From Microvirga sp. KLBC 81 (GTDB lineage: Bacteria; Pseudomonadota; Alphaproteobacteria; Rhizobiales; Beijerinckiaceae): a stretch of DNA of 64,000 bases. Below, piece after piece: positions 7,486-15,413 of this stretch (position 1 is the stretch's first letter; every line of letters begins with the position of its first letter). The stretch lies in the NCBI RefSeq assembly GCF_003075415.1, contig NZ_QDAH01000006.1:1-64000 (forward strand), read 5' to 3'. Position numbers and translations under genes: made by a program. Below the pieces are notes generated by a model. The model searched no databases and was not told where the DNA came from. It saw only the letters and a program-made list of their open reading frames with translations.

Positions 7486-8262
7486 ATGAGGACATATCTT
7501 GTTAGTTTACTTGCCGGGGCTGCATCCGCCGCGCTTCTAGCGTCGGCTGCTTCCGCGGCGGACTTGCCGGCGCGCGCTGCGCCGCCAGCACCGATTGTGG
7601 CGGCTCCTCCAATCTTCACCTGGACGGGCTTCTATGCCGGTGTGAACGCCGGCTGGGGCTGGCGCGACGACGATGAAGAATCCGTAATTCTGACGGGCCC
7701 TGGCATTCCGGCAGGCCTGACGGGTACGCTGGAGTTCGATGATGGCGATGGCGGCTTCGTCGGTGGCGCCCAGATCGGCTACAACTATCAATTTGGCTCG
7801 TTCGTGGTCGGTCTCGAGGCCGACATCCAGTGGGTCGATAGCGACGATGGCGGAGATGCGGTGTTCGTCCCGGGCCCGGGCTTTGCCGGCACCTTCGTGC
7901 CCGGCGAGTTCGAGAATGATGAGGATTGGTTCGGCACGGTGCGCGCCCGCGCCGGTGTCGCGTTCGACCGCGTTCTGATCTACGCCACCGGCGGTCTGGC
8001 CTTCACGGACGAGAATACCGGCTGGACGGCCGGCGGTGGTGTTGAGTGGGCCCTGCCGGTGACCTGGTTCGGCTCGTCGGCGGTCACCTTCGGTGTGGAA
8101 GGGCTGTGGGTCAGCATCGATGAAGACGATGATGACGGCCGCATCGGGACCTTTACTCCGGTTGGCGGAGCGCCAGTCGATGTGTTTCTGCCCCGAGACA
8201 ACGACGACAGCGACTTCTTCGTGGCTCGTGCCAAGCTGAACTTCAAGTTCGGCACCTACTAA
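7486..8262 (+). CDS. Outer membrane beta-barrel protein (Omp31/PopA-like porin family)
   Basis: The start at 7486 is preferred because AAAGG lies nine bases before it, whereas it touches the ATG at 7477. The 258-residue protein has a Sec signal ending ASAADLPAR, a Pro/Ala-rich linker and then FTWTGFYAGVNAGWGW, the hallmark opening strand of Hyphomicrobiales Omp25/Omp31-type 8-stranded barrels. It closes with FFVARAKLNFKFGTY, which has the alternating pattern and near-terminal aromatic of a last strand. The loops are unusually rich in Asp and Glu (DDDEES, EDDDDDGR). It sits in the outer membrane and is followed by a strong terminator. Confidence 0.88.
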   Translation: MRTYLVSLLAGAASAALLASAASAADLPARAAPPAPIVAAPPIFTWTGFYAGVNAGWGWRDDDEESVILTGPGIPAGLTGTLEFDDGDGGFVGGAQIGYNYQFGSFVVGLEADIQWVDSDDGGDAVFVPGPGFAGTFVPGEFENDEDWFGTVRARAGVAFDRVLIYATGGLAFTDENTGWTAGGGVEWALPVTWFGSSAVTFGVEGLWVSIDEDDDDGRIGTFTPVGGAPVDVFLPRDNDDSDFFVARAKLNFKFGTY

Positions 8263-8285
8263 GATCCGTCGCGGCCGCGACAGAC

Positions 8286-8314
8286 AAGGCCCGGGGAAAC
8301 CCGGGCCTTTTATT
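8286..8314 (+). terminator. Intrinsic terminator of the outer-membrane protein gene
   Basis: A perfect 10-bp stem (8286-8295 with 8300-8309) with a GAAA tetraloop is followed by a T-rich tail, 24 bases after the stop codon. Confidence 0.85.
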
Positions 8315-8342
8315 CTGCCTGCTTGAGGCATGCTCAACAAAA

Positions 8343-8382
8343 CGGCCGCGACCGGTCCATTTTGGGATCCTGGTCGCGGCCG
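8343..8382. repeat. Long GC-rich inverted repeat
   Basis: An 11-bp stem (8343-8353 with 8372-8382) surrounds a partly self-complementary 18-base centre. The arm sequence GTCGCGGCCGCG also occurs just after the outer-membrane protein stop (8268-8279), where it forms a 14-base palindrome (8268-8281). The function is unknown; it may be a second terminator or an extragenic palindrome. Confidence 0.5.
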
Positions 8383-8479
8383 CGGCCCGTGTTTGCCCCC
8401 ACGGAAGCTAAGCCCTAGACCGGCGAAAGGTGACCTGAATGAGGCGCAGCCTAGGAATAAAATTTTTTCAAAAACTTTC

Positions 8480-8504
8480 GGAACAAAATCGGGAAACGTG
8501 CGTT
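8480..8504 (+). promoter_or_regulatory. EcfG-type general stress response promoter
   Basis: GGAAC (8480-8484), a 16-base spacer and CGTT (8501-8504) match exactly the alphaproteobacterial EcfG/SigT consensus GGAAC-N16/17-CGTT. Transcription would start near 8511 and meet a terminator about 60 bases on. No protein gene on this strand follows, so the likely product is a small RNA. Confidence 0.75.
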
Positions 8505-8510
8505 GATATG

Positions 8511-8580
8511 CAACTCCGGTCCTTTTTGCCCCTACGGCCGGACACCTCAGAGCACCCTCCGGGTGCTCTTTCTTTTTCCA
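8511..8580 (+). ncRNA. Candidate stress-induced small RNA with intrinsic terminator
   Basis: This is the short segment between the EcfG promoter and a terminator. It can form a 5-prime hairpin (TCCGGTC pairing with GGCCGGA) whose loop is C-rich, containing GCCCC. Then comes a perfect 9-bp terminator stem (8549-8557 with 8561-8569) and a T-rich tail. Caulobacter GsrN is a known SigT-controlled sRNA with a C-rich targeting loop, so an analogous role is plausible. The 5-prime end is inferred from promoter spacing. The annotation is a prediction only. Confidence 0.5.
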
Positions 8581-8628
8581 CTATATCTCTGATCCTCCAT
8601 GAAAAAGCCAAGCTTCGTGGGCTGCACA

Positions 8629-9861
8629 TTAGCCGTAGGTCCGCTCGTCGGCGATGACCTTGCCGTCGTTGGGAAGAGTTCCCGGAGCGACAAGCGTGAC
8701 GATGCCCTTGAGCTTGGTGATGGACTGAAGCGTGGCTGTCACGGCTGCGACAAGATCGTCCGAGGGTCCTGTGCATTCCGCGACAAGGGTCATCACATCG
8801 GTTTCGTGCTCCCGCTCGACGAGGAGGCGCAGGCGCCCGAGTTCCGGGTGACGACGGCCGATCTCCGCAACCTGCTCTGGGCGCACGAACATGCCCTTCA
8901 CCTTGGCCGCCTGATCGGCCCGGCCCAGCCAGCCCTTGATCCGCATGTTCGTGCGTCCGCATGGGCTCAACCCCGGCAACACAGCGGTGAGATCGCCAAG
9001 CGCCAGGCGGATGAACGGATGATGCGGATCGAGGGTGGTGACGACAATCTCGCCGACCTCGCCCTCGGATACGGGATCGCCTGTGCCAGGACGTACGATC
9101 TCCATGATGATGTCCTCGTTGACCACAAGACCTTCGCGGGCGGAGGTCTCGTAGGCGATGAAGCCGAGATCCGCCGTGGCATAGGCCTGAAAGGCTTCGA
9201 TGCCATGTTCCGAAAATTTCTCTTGGAGCGATTTCGGAAAGGCGGCACCCGACACGAGCGCCCGCTTGATGGACGAGAGGTCTCGACCGGAGGTCGCGGC
9301 GCTGTCGAGAAGAATCTTCAAGAAATCCGGCGTGCCGCAATAGGCATTCGGGCGATAGGCCTCGATCAGCTCGAATTGTTGCTCGGTGTTGCCGGGACCA
9401 GCGGGAATGACGGCGCAGCCGAGGGCGCGGGCGCCGGAATCCATGATGAAGCCGCCCGGCGTCAGGTGATAGCTGAAGGTGTTGAGAACGACGTCACCGC
9501 GGCGAAAGCCTGCAGCAAAAAGCCCGCGCGCAGTGCGCCAGGGGTCTGTCACAGCCGCTTCCGCTTCGAAGATTGGCCCCGGGGATGTGAAGAGCCGTCC
9601 GAATGAACCGGGCGCCTCTGCAATGAACCCCCCGAAGGGCAGGGCGGATTTCTGAAGCGTGGAGAGTTCACCTTTGCGCAGCACGGGAAGGGTGGCCAAG
9701 GCCTCACGGCTCGTGATGCTGGCCGGATCGATGCGCTTCAGCCGCTCCGCATAAGCCGGAGCGGCTGAAGCGCGGCGAAGGATATCCGGGAGGCGACGAA
9801 ACAGATCGGCCTCCCGATCGGCCGGGTTGCGCGTTTCGAGATGATCGTGATGGTCTGTCAT
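8629..9861 (-). CDS. Phenylacetate-CoA ligase family protein (AMP-forming)
   Basis: This 410-residue protein of the ANL superfamily is closest to PaaK-type aryl-CoA ligases. Visible features are LFTSPGPIFEAE (phosphate-binding-loop region), AYCGTPDFLKILLD, a LVSGAAFPKSLQEKF segment, and the C-terminal GRADQAAKVKGMFVRPEQVAEI typical of PaaK relatives. It would activate an aromatic or other acid to its CoA ester with ATP in the cytosol. It is the last gene in a minus-strand run with a branched-chain-type ABC transporter and a long AMP ligase, so the operon probably imports and activates the same kind of acid. The substrate is unknown. Confidence 0.82.
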   Translation of the reverse strand: MTDHHDHLETRNPADREADLFRRLPDILRRASAAPAYAERLKRIDPASITSREALATLPVLRKGELSTLQKSALPFGGFIAEAPGSFGRLFTSPGPIFEAEAAVTDPWRTARGLFAAGFRRGDVVLNTFSYHLTPGGFIMDSGARALGCAVIPAGPGNTEQQFELIEAYRPNAYCGTPDFLKILLDSAATSGRDLSSIKRALVSGAAFPKSLQEKFSEHGIEAFQAYATADLGFIAYETSAREGLVVNEDIIMEIVRPGTGDPVSEGEVGEIVVTTLDPHHPFIRLALGDLTAVLPGLSPCGRTNMRIKGWLGRADQAAKVKGMFVRPEQVAEIGRRHPELGRLRLLVEREHETDVMTLVAECTGPSDDLVAAVTATLQSITKLKGIVTLVAPGTLPNDGKVIADERTYG

Positions 9862-10131
9862 GTGACTGATCGAACTCCCCTTGCTGAGCGACTTTCACAA
9901 TGCGCAGCCAGGCACGACGAAAGGCGTGCAGCGCGGCTGTCTTGATCAAGTGGCAGACTGCGTGCCTGGCAGGGCAGGCGTTTGAGCCGGAGCTTCGCCG
10001 AAGCGGTTGGCACCCGGCGTGCCCCCTAGGAATGAAAGATTTGCGCTGTGAATCTGGATATTCGCAGTCCTGGGGATGCTAAGAATATGGTCTCTCTTAG
10101 GTCAAGCATGTGGTATGTCATTCCTGTGGGC

Positions 10132-10980
10132 TTACGCCAGCCAGCGTTTACGACGCTTGTAACTCTTCACGGCGCGGAATGACTTGCGGTCGCCTTCCGA
10201 GACGCCGAGGTAGAACTCCTTCACATCTTCATTTTCGCGCAGAGACTGTGCCGGACCGTCCATCACCACGCGGCCAGTTTCCAGAATATAGCCGTAGGTG
10301 GCGTATTTGAGCGCCATGTTGGTGTTCTGCTCCGCGAGCAGGAAGGACACGCCTTCGCTTGAATTGAGAATACGCACGATCTCGAAGATCTCCTCCACGA
10401 TCTGCGGCGCAAGGCCCATCGATGGCTCGTCGAGCAGGATCATGGAGGGGCGGGACATCATCGCCCGGCCGATGGCGCACATCTGCTGTTCGCCGCCGGA
10501 GGTGTAGCCTGCCATGGATGTGCGCCGTTGCTTCAGGCGCGGGAAATATTCGTAGATCGCCTCCAGATCGCGGCGGATGGCGGCGTTGCCGTCCTTGCGC
10601 GTGAAGGCGCCGGTCAGAAGGTTTTCCTCGATGGTGAGGTGGCCGAAGCAATGGCGGCCCTCGAGAACCTGAATGCAGCCGCGCCGCACCAGTTCGTTGG
10701 GAGAGAGCTTGTCGACGCGTTCGCCCTTGAACTCGATCGAGCCTTTGGTGACCTCGCCGCGCTCGGCGCGCAGCAGGTTGGACACGGCCTTCAGTGTCGT
10801 CGTCTTGCCCGCGCCATTGGCGCCGAGCAGCGCGACGATGCCGCCCTTCGGCACGGTGAGAGAGACGCCCTTCAACACGAGGATCACGTGGTCGTAGACG
10901 ACCTCGATGTTGTTCACCACCAGAACAGTTCCCACAATTTGCGGCTGGCCTTGTGGTTGCATTTGAGCGGCACTCGACAT
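10132..10980 (-). CDS. Branched-chain amino acid-type ABC transporter ATP-binding protein (LivF-like)
   Basis: The 282-residue ATPase has Walker A GANGAGKTT at about residues 54-62, signature SGGEQQM at about 165, Walker B MILLDEPS and the H-loop region LLAEQN. The last is the LivF form rather than the IEHD form seen in LivG. The C-terminal tail is extended and basic (KSYKRRKRWLA). It pairs with the LivG-like ATPase at 14613 to drive the LivH/LivM permease. Unusually, it lies after the binding-protein gene and is separated from it by two palindromic repeats. Confidence 0.92.
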   Translation of the reverse strand: MSSAAQMQPQGQPQIVGTVLVVNNIEVVYDHVILVLKGVSLTVPKGGIVALLGANGAGKTTTLKAVSNLLRAERGEVTKGSIEFKGERVDKLSPNELVRRGCIQVLEGRHCFGHLTIEENLLTGAFTRKDGNAAIRRDLEAIYEYFPRLKQRRTSMAGYTSGGEQQMCAIGRAMMSRPSMILLDEPSMGLAPQIVEEIFEIVRILNSSEGVSFLLAEQNTNMALKYATYGYILETGRVVMDGPAQSLRENEDVKEFYLGVSEGDRKSFRAVKSYKRRKRWLA

Positions 10981-11055
10981 CGACGAATCCTTTTCGGTTT
11001 TCCTCCCCTTTGTGGAGAGGGCCGTGCCTTGATCTTGTAAGGCGCTTTCTTGGTC

Positions 11056-11137
11056 ATGGCCGGGCTCGTCCCGGCCATCTCGATAAAGAAAAGCGCAACG
11101 CCTTGCCGATCGAGATCACCGGCACAAGGCCGGTGAT
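11056..11137. repeat. Two extragenic palindromes (REP-like)
   Basis: In the 171-base gap between the binding-protein gene and livF there are two perfect 9-bp palindromes with 5-base loops: ATGGCCGGG/CCCGGCCAT (11056-11064, 11070-11078) and ATCACCGGC/GCCGGTGAT (11115-11123, 11129-11137). Such GGCCGGGCTNGTCCCGGCC units are widely scattered between genes in Hyphomicrobiales genomes (family knowledge). They may protect the upstream message. Confidence 0.65.
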
Positions 11138-11151
11138 GACGAGGGGCTAAA

Positions 11152-12474
11152 TCAGCTTGCCTTGTCGCAGGCTTCCGTGCGCTTGGGCCAGCCGGTGTTC
11201 TTCTCGGCATAGTCCTTCGCGGCGGCATCGAGCTGAGCCTTCACGCGATCGGTCATCGGCTCGATGGGGTTCGAGATCTTCACCCATTTCGTGCCGTCCC
11301 ATTCCTGCATGAAGGCCGGACGGTGGCCGTTGTGGTCGGCGCAGGAGAGAACGAGCTGATCGGTGAAGCCTTCAAGGCCAAGCTCCTTCAGGCGGGCGGG
11401 ATCGAGCTTGATGTTCTCCATGCCGCGGCGCACGTCTTCGCCGGTCACGGCCTTCTTGCCCGTGAGCTTCTGAGCCGTGGCGATGGCTTCCGCTATCAGC
11501 AGCGAGTTGTAGACGCCGCGGTTGTAGAGAAGCTCGCCGACCTTGTCCTTGCCGGCTTTGGAGAGGCCCTTGTCGACCACGTGCTTCTGGATATCCTGGA
11601 GCGCGGGGAAGTTGGTGCCCACCGCGTGCCAGTTGAGCATCTTGAAGCCCTTGGCGCCTGCGCCGCCGCTGCGCGCGTCATCCTCGCTTGGCCACCACAC
11701 GGAATAGAACTTGTCCATGGGGTAGCCGGAGCGCACCGCTTCCTTCACGGCTGCGCCGTTCATGGTGCCCCAGCCCCACATGATCATGTAATCGGGCCGG
11801 TCGCGACGGGCGCTGAGCCATTGCGAGGACTGGTTCTGCATGTCCTGCGCGGCGACGGGATAAAGCGCCACCTCGAAGCCGATATCCTTCGCCATTTCCT
11901 GTAGCAGCGGGATCGGCTCCTTGCCGAAGGCGGCATCGAGATGGATAAAGCCGATCTTCTTGCCCTTCAGCTTGTCGAGGCCGCCTTCCTTCTCGCCGAT
12001 GTACTTGATGATCATCGACATGCCGTCCCAATAAGTGGCCGGCGGGTTGAACACCCAGGGGAAGATATCGCCGCGCGCCGAAGCCGAGAGGCCATAGGCC
12101 ATGGAGAGGATCGGGATCTTGTCGACGGATGCTCGCGGGATGAGCGGAAGCGTGATTCCGGTCGACCATGGATTGACCATGACCGGGTTCTTGCCCTTCA
12201 CCGCCTCATAGCATTCGACGCCTTTCTTGGTGTCGTAACCCGTCTCGCATTCTTCGATGACGAGCTTCACGCCGCCGATGCCGCCATCGCGCTGGTTCAG
12301 CATCTGAAGATAATCGTGCATGCCGTCGGCGATGTAGGTGCCGGAGCCCGCGAAGGGACCCGTGCGATATGTGAAGAGGGGAACGTAGATCGAATCCTGC
12401 GCGAAGGCAGGCAGCACGGTTCCGGCGAGAAGGGTCGCGGCGATCAGTTTAAGGCTCAGTTTGCGAAACGACAT
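11152..12474 (-). CDS. ABC transporter substrate-binding protein (LivK-type, periplasmic)
   Basis: The 440-residue protein has a Sec signal ending VLPAFAQDS. A type I periplasmic-binding fold of the Peripla_BP_6 family follows, with SIYVPLFTYRTGPFAGSG, GGVKLVIEECETGYD and a C-terminal FTDQLVLSCADHNGHRPAFMQEW. The long form of this family, often found beside CoA ligases, is usually linked to uptake of aromatic or other carboxylic acids rather than amino acids. It is encoded directly after livM and before livF. The ligand is inferred only from the flanking ligases. Confidence 0.88.
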   Translation of the reverse strand: MSFRKLSLKLIAATLLAGTVLPAFAQDSIYVPLFTYRTGPFAGSGTYIADGMHDYLQMLNQRDGGIGGVKLVIEECETGYDTKKGVECYEAVKGKNPVMVNPWSTGITLPLIPRASVDKIPILSMAYGLSASARGDIFPWVFNPPATYWDGMSMIIKYIGEKEGGLDKLKGKKIGFIHLDAAFGKEPIPLLQEMAKDIGFEVALYPVAAQDMQNQSSQWLSARRDRPDYMIMWGWGTMNGAAVKEAVRSGYPMDKFYSVWWPSEDDARSGGAGAKGFKMLNWHAVGTNFPALQDIQKHVVDKGLSKAGKDKVGELLYNRGVYNSLLIAEAIATAQKLTGKKAVTGEDVRRGMENIKLDPARLKELGLEGFTDQLVLSCADHNGHRPAFMQEWDGTKWVKISNPIEPMTDRVKAQLDAAAKDYAEKNTGWPKRTEACDKAS

Positions 12475-12547
12475 GTTTTCGTTTCCTCCCGTTGTTGTCC
12501 GGCTTCACGCCGGATTTTTCAGTTCCCGTCTCCTTTCAAGCCTGCCG

Positions 12548-13633
12548 TCAGTAGGGGAACGGCCAGACCAGGAGCTTCTGCTTGCCGATCTGCCAGAGCC
12601 GCGCGAGGCCGTGCGGCTCCACGATCAGGAAAAAGATGATGAGAGCACCGACGATCATGAAGCGCAGGTGCTCGATGGTGTCCGCCCCCACCGAGATGCC
12701 GAAAGGCGAGAGCAGGGCGGGCAGCACTAGCCCAAGCACGATGGGCATGATGAAGATGAGCGCTGCGCCGAAGAAAGAGCCGATGAGGCTGCCCAGTCCG
12801 CCGATGATCACCATGAAGAGGATAAAGAAGGACTGGTTGATGTTGAACACGTCGTATTCCGCGCCACCGTACCAGAGGAAGACGAGGAGCGCGCCCGCGA
12901 CACCGCAGTAATAGGACGAGACGGCGAAGGCGAGGAGCTTCGTCTGAAGCGGACGGATACCCATGAGTTCGGCCGCCAGATCCATGTCGCGGATCGCGAT
13001 CCACATGCGCCCGATGCGGCCATGAACGAGGTTCGAGGCGAGCCAGGTGAGCAGGATGACGATGGTGAGCACCACGAGATAGCGTGTCTGGGGCGTGGCG
13101 GTGGCGCCGACGATCGGAATGCCGAAGAGGGTGCGAAGCGGTGCATCGAGTGCGCCCGAGACGTTGTAGTTCACGAGCCACGGGATGCGGATGAAGCACC
13201 ATTGCAGGAAGAACTGGGCGGCGAGCGTCGCGACCGCGAGATAGAAGCCCTTGATGCGCAGCGACGGCAGGCCGAACAGCGCGCCGATGGCGGCGGAGAA
13301 GAAGCCGGAGACGAAGATCCAGACGATCACGTTCACCTCCGGAAAGGCCGTCATCAGCTTGTAGCAGGCGTAGGCCCCCACGCCCATGAAGGCGCCCGTG
13401 CCGAGCGAGAGCAGGCCGGTATACCCGGTGAGGATGTTCAGCCCGATGGAGGCGAGCGAAAACACCAGGAAGGGAATCATGACCGCCTGGAGGAGGAAGC
13501 TGTTGCCAAGGAAAGCGAGGGCATAGGCCGCCAGGATGATGATGCCGAGGCCGATCCTGTCCTCGCGCAGGGGAAAGATCGCGGAGTCGCTGACGTAATT
13601 CGTCTTGAATTGACCGGCTTCGCGGTAGAGCAC
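12548..13633 (-). CDS. Branched-chain amino acid-type ABC transporter permease (LivM-like)
   Basis: The 361-residue membrane protein has about nine hydrophobic helices. The LivM signature is clear: LNILTGYTGLLSLGTGAFMGVGAY at about residues 63-86, the cytoplasmic loop IGRMWIAIRDMDLAAELMGI, and GGLGSLIGSFFGAA. It forms the inner-membrane channel with the LivH-like permease whose gene ends 12 bases upstream. The operon order here is ligase, livG, livH, livM, binding protein, livF, ligase. Confidence 0.92.
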   Translation of the reverse strand: MLYREAGQFKTNYVSDSAIFPLREDRIGLGIIILAAYALAFLGNSFLLQAVMIPFLVFSLASIGLNILTGYTGLLSLGTGAFMGVGAYACYKLMTAFPEVNVIVWIFVSGFFSAAIGALFGLPSLRIKGFYLAVATLAAQFFLQWCFIRIPWLVNYNVSGALDAPLRTLFGIPIVGATATPQTRYLVVLTIVILLTWLASNLVHGRIGRMWIAIRDMDLAAELMGIRPLQTKLLAFAVSSYYCGVAGALLVFLWYGGAEYDVFNINQSFFILFMVIIGGLGSLIGSFFGAALIFIMPIVLGLVLPALLSPFGISVGADTIEHLRFMIVGALIIFFLIVEPHGLARLWQIGKQKLLVWPFPY

Positions 13634-13645
13634 GTCAGATCTCCC

Positions 13646-14602
13646 TTAAATCCGTTCGATGATCTTCTCGCCGAACAGACCTTGCGGCCTGTAGAGCAGG
13701 AAGAGGAGGGCGATGACATAGGCCAGCCATGTCTCGACGCCGCCGCCGACCAGCGGCCCCCAATAGAACTCGCCGATCTTCTCGCCGACGCCGATGATGA
13801 GACCACCGATGATCGCGCCTGGAATGGAGGTGAAGCCGCCGAGAATGAGAACGGGCAGCGCCTTCAAGGCGATGATCTGGAGCGAGAACGACACGCCCGA
13901 GCGCGCGCCCCACATGATGCCGGCGACCAAAGCCACGAGGCCTGCGGCGAACCACACGATGACCCAGATCTGGTTGAGCGAGATGCCCACGGAAAGCGCA
14001 GCCTTGTGGCTGTCCGCCACTGCCCGCAGCGCCCGTCCGATACGGGTCTTGGAGAAGAACACCGCGAGCAGGCCGATCATGATGGAGGCGATCACGGCTG
14101 CGGCGATGTCGAGATGCTGCAGACGGATGGAGCCGCCGAGCGCATCGATCTCGGTGGTTCCTTGAGGCAGGAGGAGGGCGTCCGTGATCATCTCGCGCGG
14201 ATTGCCGCCGAAGATGAGTTCGCCGAAGCCGATCAGCAGATAGGTCAGGCCGAAGGTGGCCATGAAGAGGATGATGTCGGGCTGGTTCACGAGGGGGCGC
14301 AGCACCACCCGTTCCACCACGATGGCGAGAACGAGCATTGCTGCTGCCGCAAGGATCAGTGCCAGGAATGCCGGGACGCCTTTTTCGTAAAGACCCACCA
14401 GGATCAGGGCGGCGAACACCACCATGATGCCTTGAGCGAAGTTGAACACGCCCGAGGCCTTGAAGATCAGCACGAAGCCGAGCGCGATCAGCGCATAGAG
14501 AACGCCCGAAACCAGCCCTTCCCAGAGCGTCTGGATCAGCAGATCCGGCGCCTCGCCCATGAAGACGAAGGGTTCGACGAAGACTTTGTAGAGAATGTCC
14601 AT
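13646..14602 (-). CDS. Branched-chain amino acid-type ABC transporter permease (LivH-like)
   Basis: The 318-residue integral membrane protein shows LivH features: LWEGLVSGVLYALIALGFVLIF near the N-terminus, FNFAQGIMVVFAA, the cytoplasmic loop RIGRALRAVADSHKAALSVGI, and LILGGFTSIPGAIIGGLIIG. It is the partner of the LivM-like permease. It follows the livG-like gene by ten bases, which indicates one transcript. Confidence 0.92.
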   Translation of the reverse strand: MDILYKVFVEPFVFMGEAPDLLIQTLWEGLVSGVLYALIALGFVLIFKASGVFNFAQGIMVVFAALILVGLYEKGVPAFLALILAAAAMLVLAIVVERVVLRPLVNQPDIILFMATFGLTYLLIGFGELIFGGNPREMITDALLLPQGTTEIDALGGSIRLQHLDIAAAVIASIMIGLLAVFFSKTRIGRALRAVADSHKAALSVGISLNQIWVIVWFAAGLVALVAGIMWGARSGVSFSLQIIALKALPVLILGGFTSIPGAIIGGLIIGVGEKIGEFYWGPLVGGGVETWLAYVIALLFLLYRPQGLFGEKIIERI

Positions 14603-14612
14603 CGACTGCCCC

Positions 14613-15413
14613 TCAATGCGCCACGCCGAGATAGGCGTCGATCACGCGCTGGTCGCGCTTCACCTCGTCCGGCGTGCCGTCCGCGATCTTGCGGCCATAT
14701 TCCAGCACGACCACACGGTCCGAGAGGTCCATCACCACGCCCATGTCGTGTTCGATCAGCGCGATGGTGGTGCCGTATTGCTGGTTCACCTCCAGGATGA
14801 AGCGGGACATGTCCTCCTTCTCCTCGAGGTTCATGCCCGCCATGGGCTCGTCGAGGAGCAGCAGGTCCGGCTCCATGGCGAGCGCACGGCCAAGTTCGAC
14901 GCGCTTCTGCAGGCCATAGGGGAGGCGGCCTACGGGAGTTTTCCGGATGTGCTGGATTTCGAGGAAATCGATGATCTCCTCCACGAACTTCCGGTGCTCG
15001 ACCTCCTCCTTCATGGCCGGGCCATGGCGGAAGAGCTGCCAGAAGAAGTTCGACCGCATCTTGATGGAGCGGCCCGCCATGATGTTGTCGAGCGTCGACA
15101 TGCTCTTGAAGAGCGCGACGTTCTGGAAGGTGCGCGCGATGCCACCCCGCGCGGCCTCGTAGGGCCGCATCTTCGGGCGCTTTATTCCTTTAAAGGTAAT
15201 GCGGCCTTCGGTGGGATAATAGAAGCCGTTGATGCAGTTGAGCATCGAGGTCTTCCCGGCGCCGTTCGGACCGATGATGGCGCGGATCTCGCTCTTGCGG
15301 ATGTCGAAGGACACATCCGTCAGCGCCTTCACGCCGCCGAAAGCCAGAGACACGTTCTCGACGGCCAGCAGCACATCGCCCTTGGACAGAACAGGATGTT
15401 CGGGCGCTCTCAT
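14613..15413 (-). CDS. Branched-chain amino acid-type ABC transporter ATP-binding protein (LivG-like)
   Basis: The 266-residue ATPase has Walker A GPNGAGKTS, Walker B LLLLDEPMAG and the H-loop ALIEHDMGVVMDLSDRVVVLEYG. The signature region is PYGLQKRVELGRAL, in which the usual SYG is GRLPYG, as in many LivG proteins. LivG-type subunits carry the longer Q-loop insert visible here as KRPKMRPYEAARGGIARTFQN. The start overlaps the last four bases of the preceding ligase gene (15410-15413), indicating translational coupling. Confidence 0.92.
   Translation of the reverse strand: MRAPEHPVLSKGDVLLAVENVSLAFGGVKALTDVSFDIRKSEIRAIIGPNGAGKTSMLNCINGFYYPTEGRITFKGIKRPKMRPYEAARGGIARTFQNVALFKSMSTLDNIMAGRSIKMRSNFFWQLFRHGPAMKEEVEHRKFVEEIIDFLEIQHIRKTPVGRLPYGLQKRVELGRALAMEPDLLLLDEPMAGMNLEEKEDMSRFILEVNQQYGTTIALIEHDMGVVMDLSDRVVVLEYGRKIADGTPDEVKRDQRVIDAYLGVAH

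Noticed and set aside
13022..14800. A 592-codon open frame on the plus strand antisense to the livM and livH genes
   Set aside because: The product is rich in Asp, Glu, Arg and His with no fold or start site. It mirrors the codons of two well-supported permease genes in GC-rich DNA.
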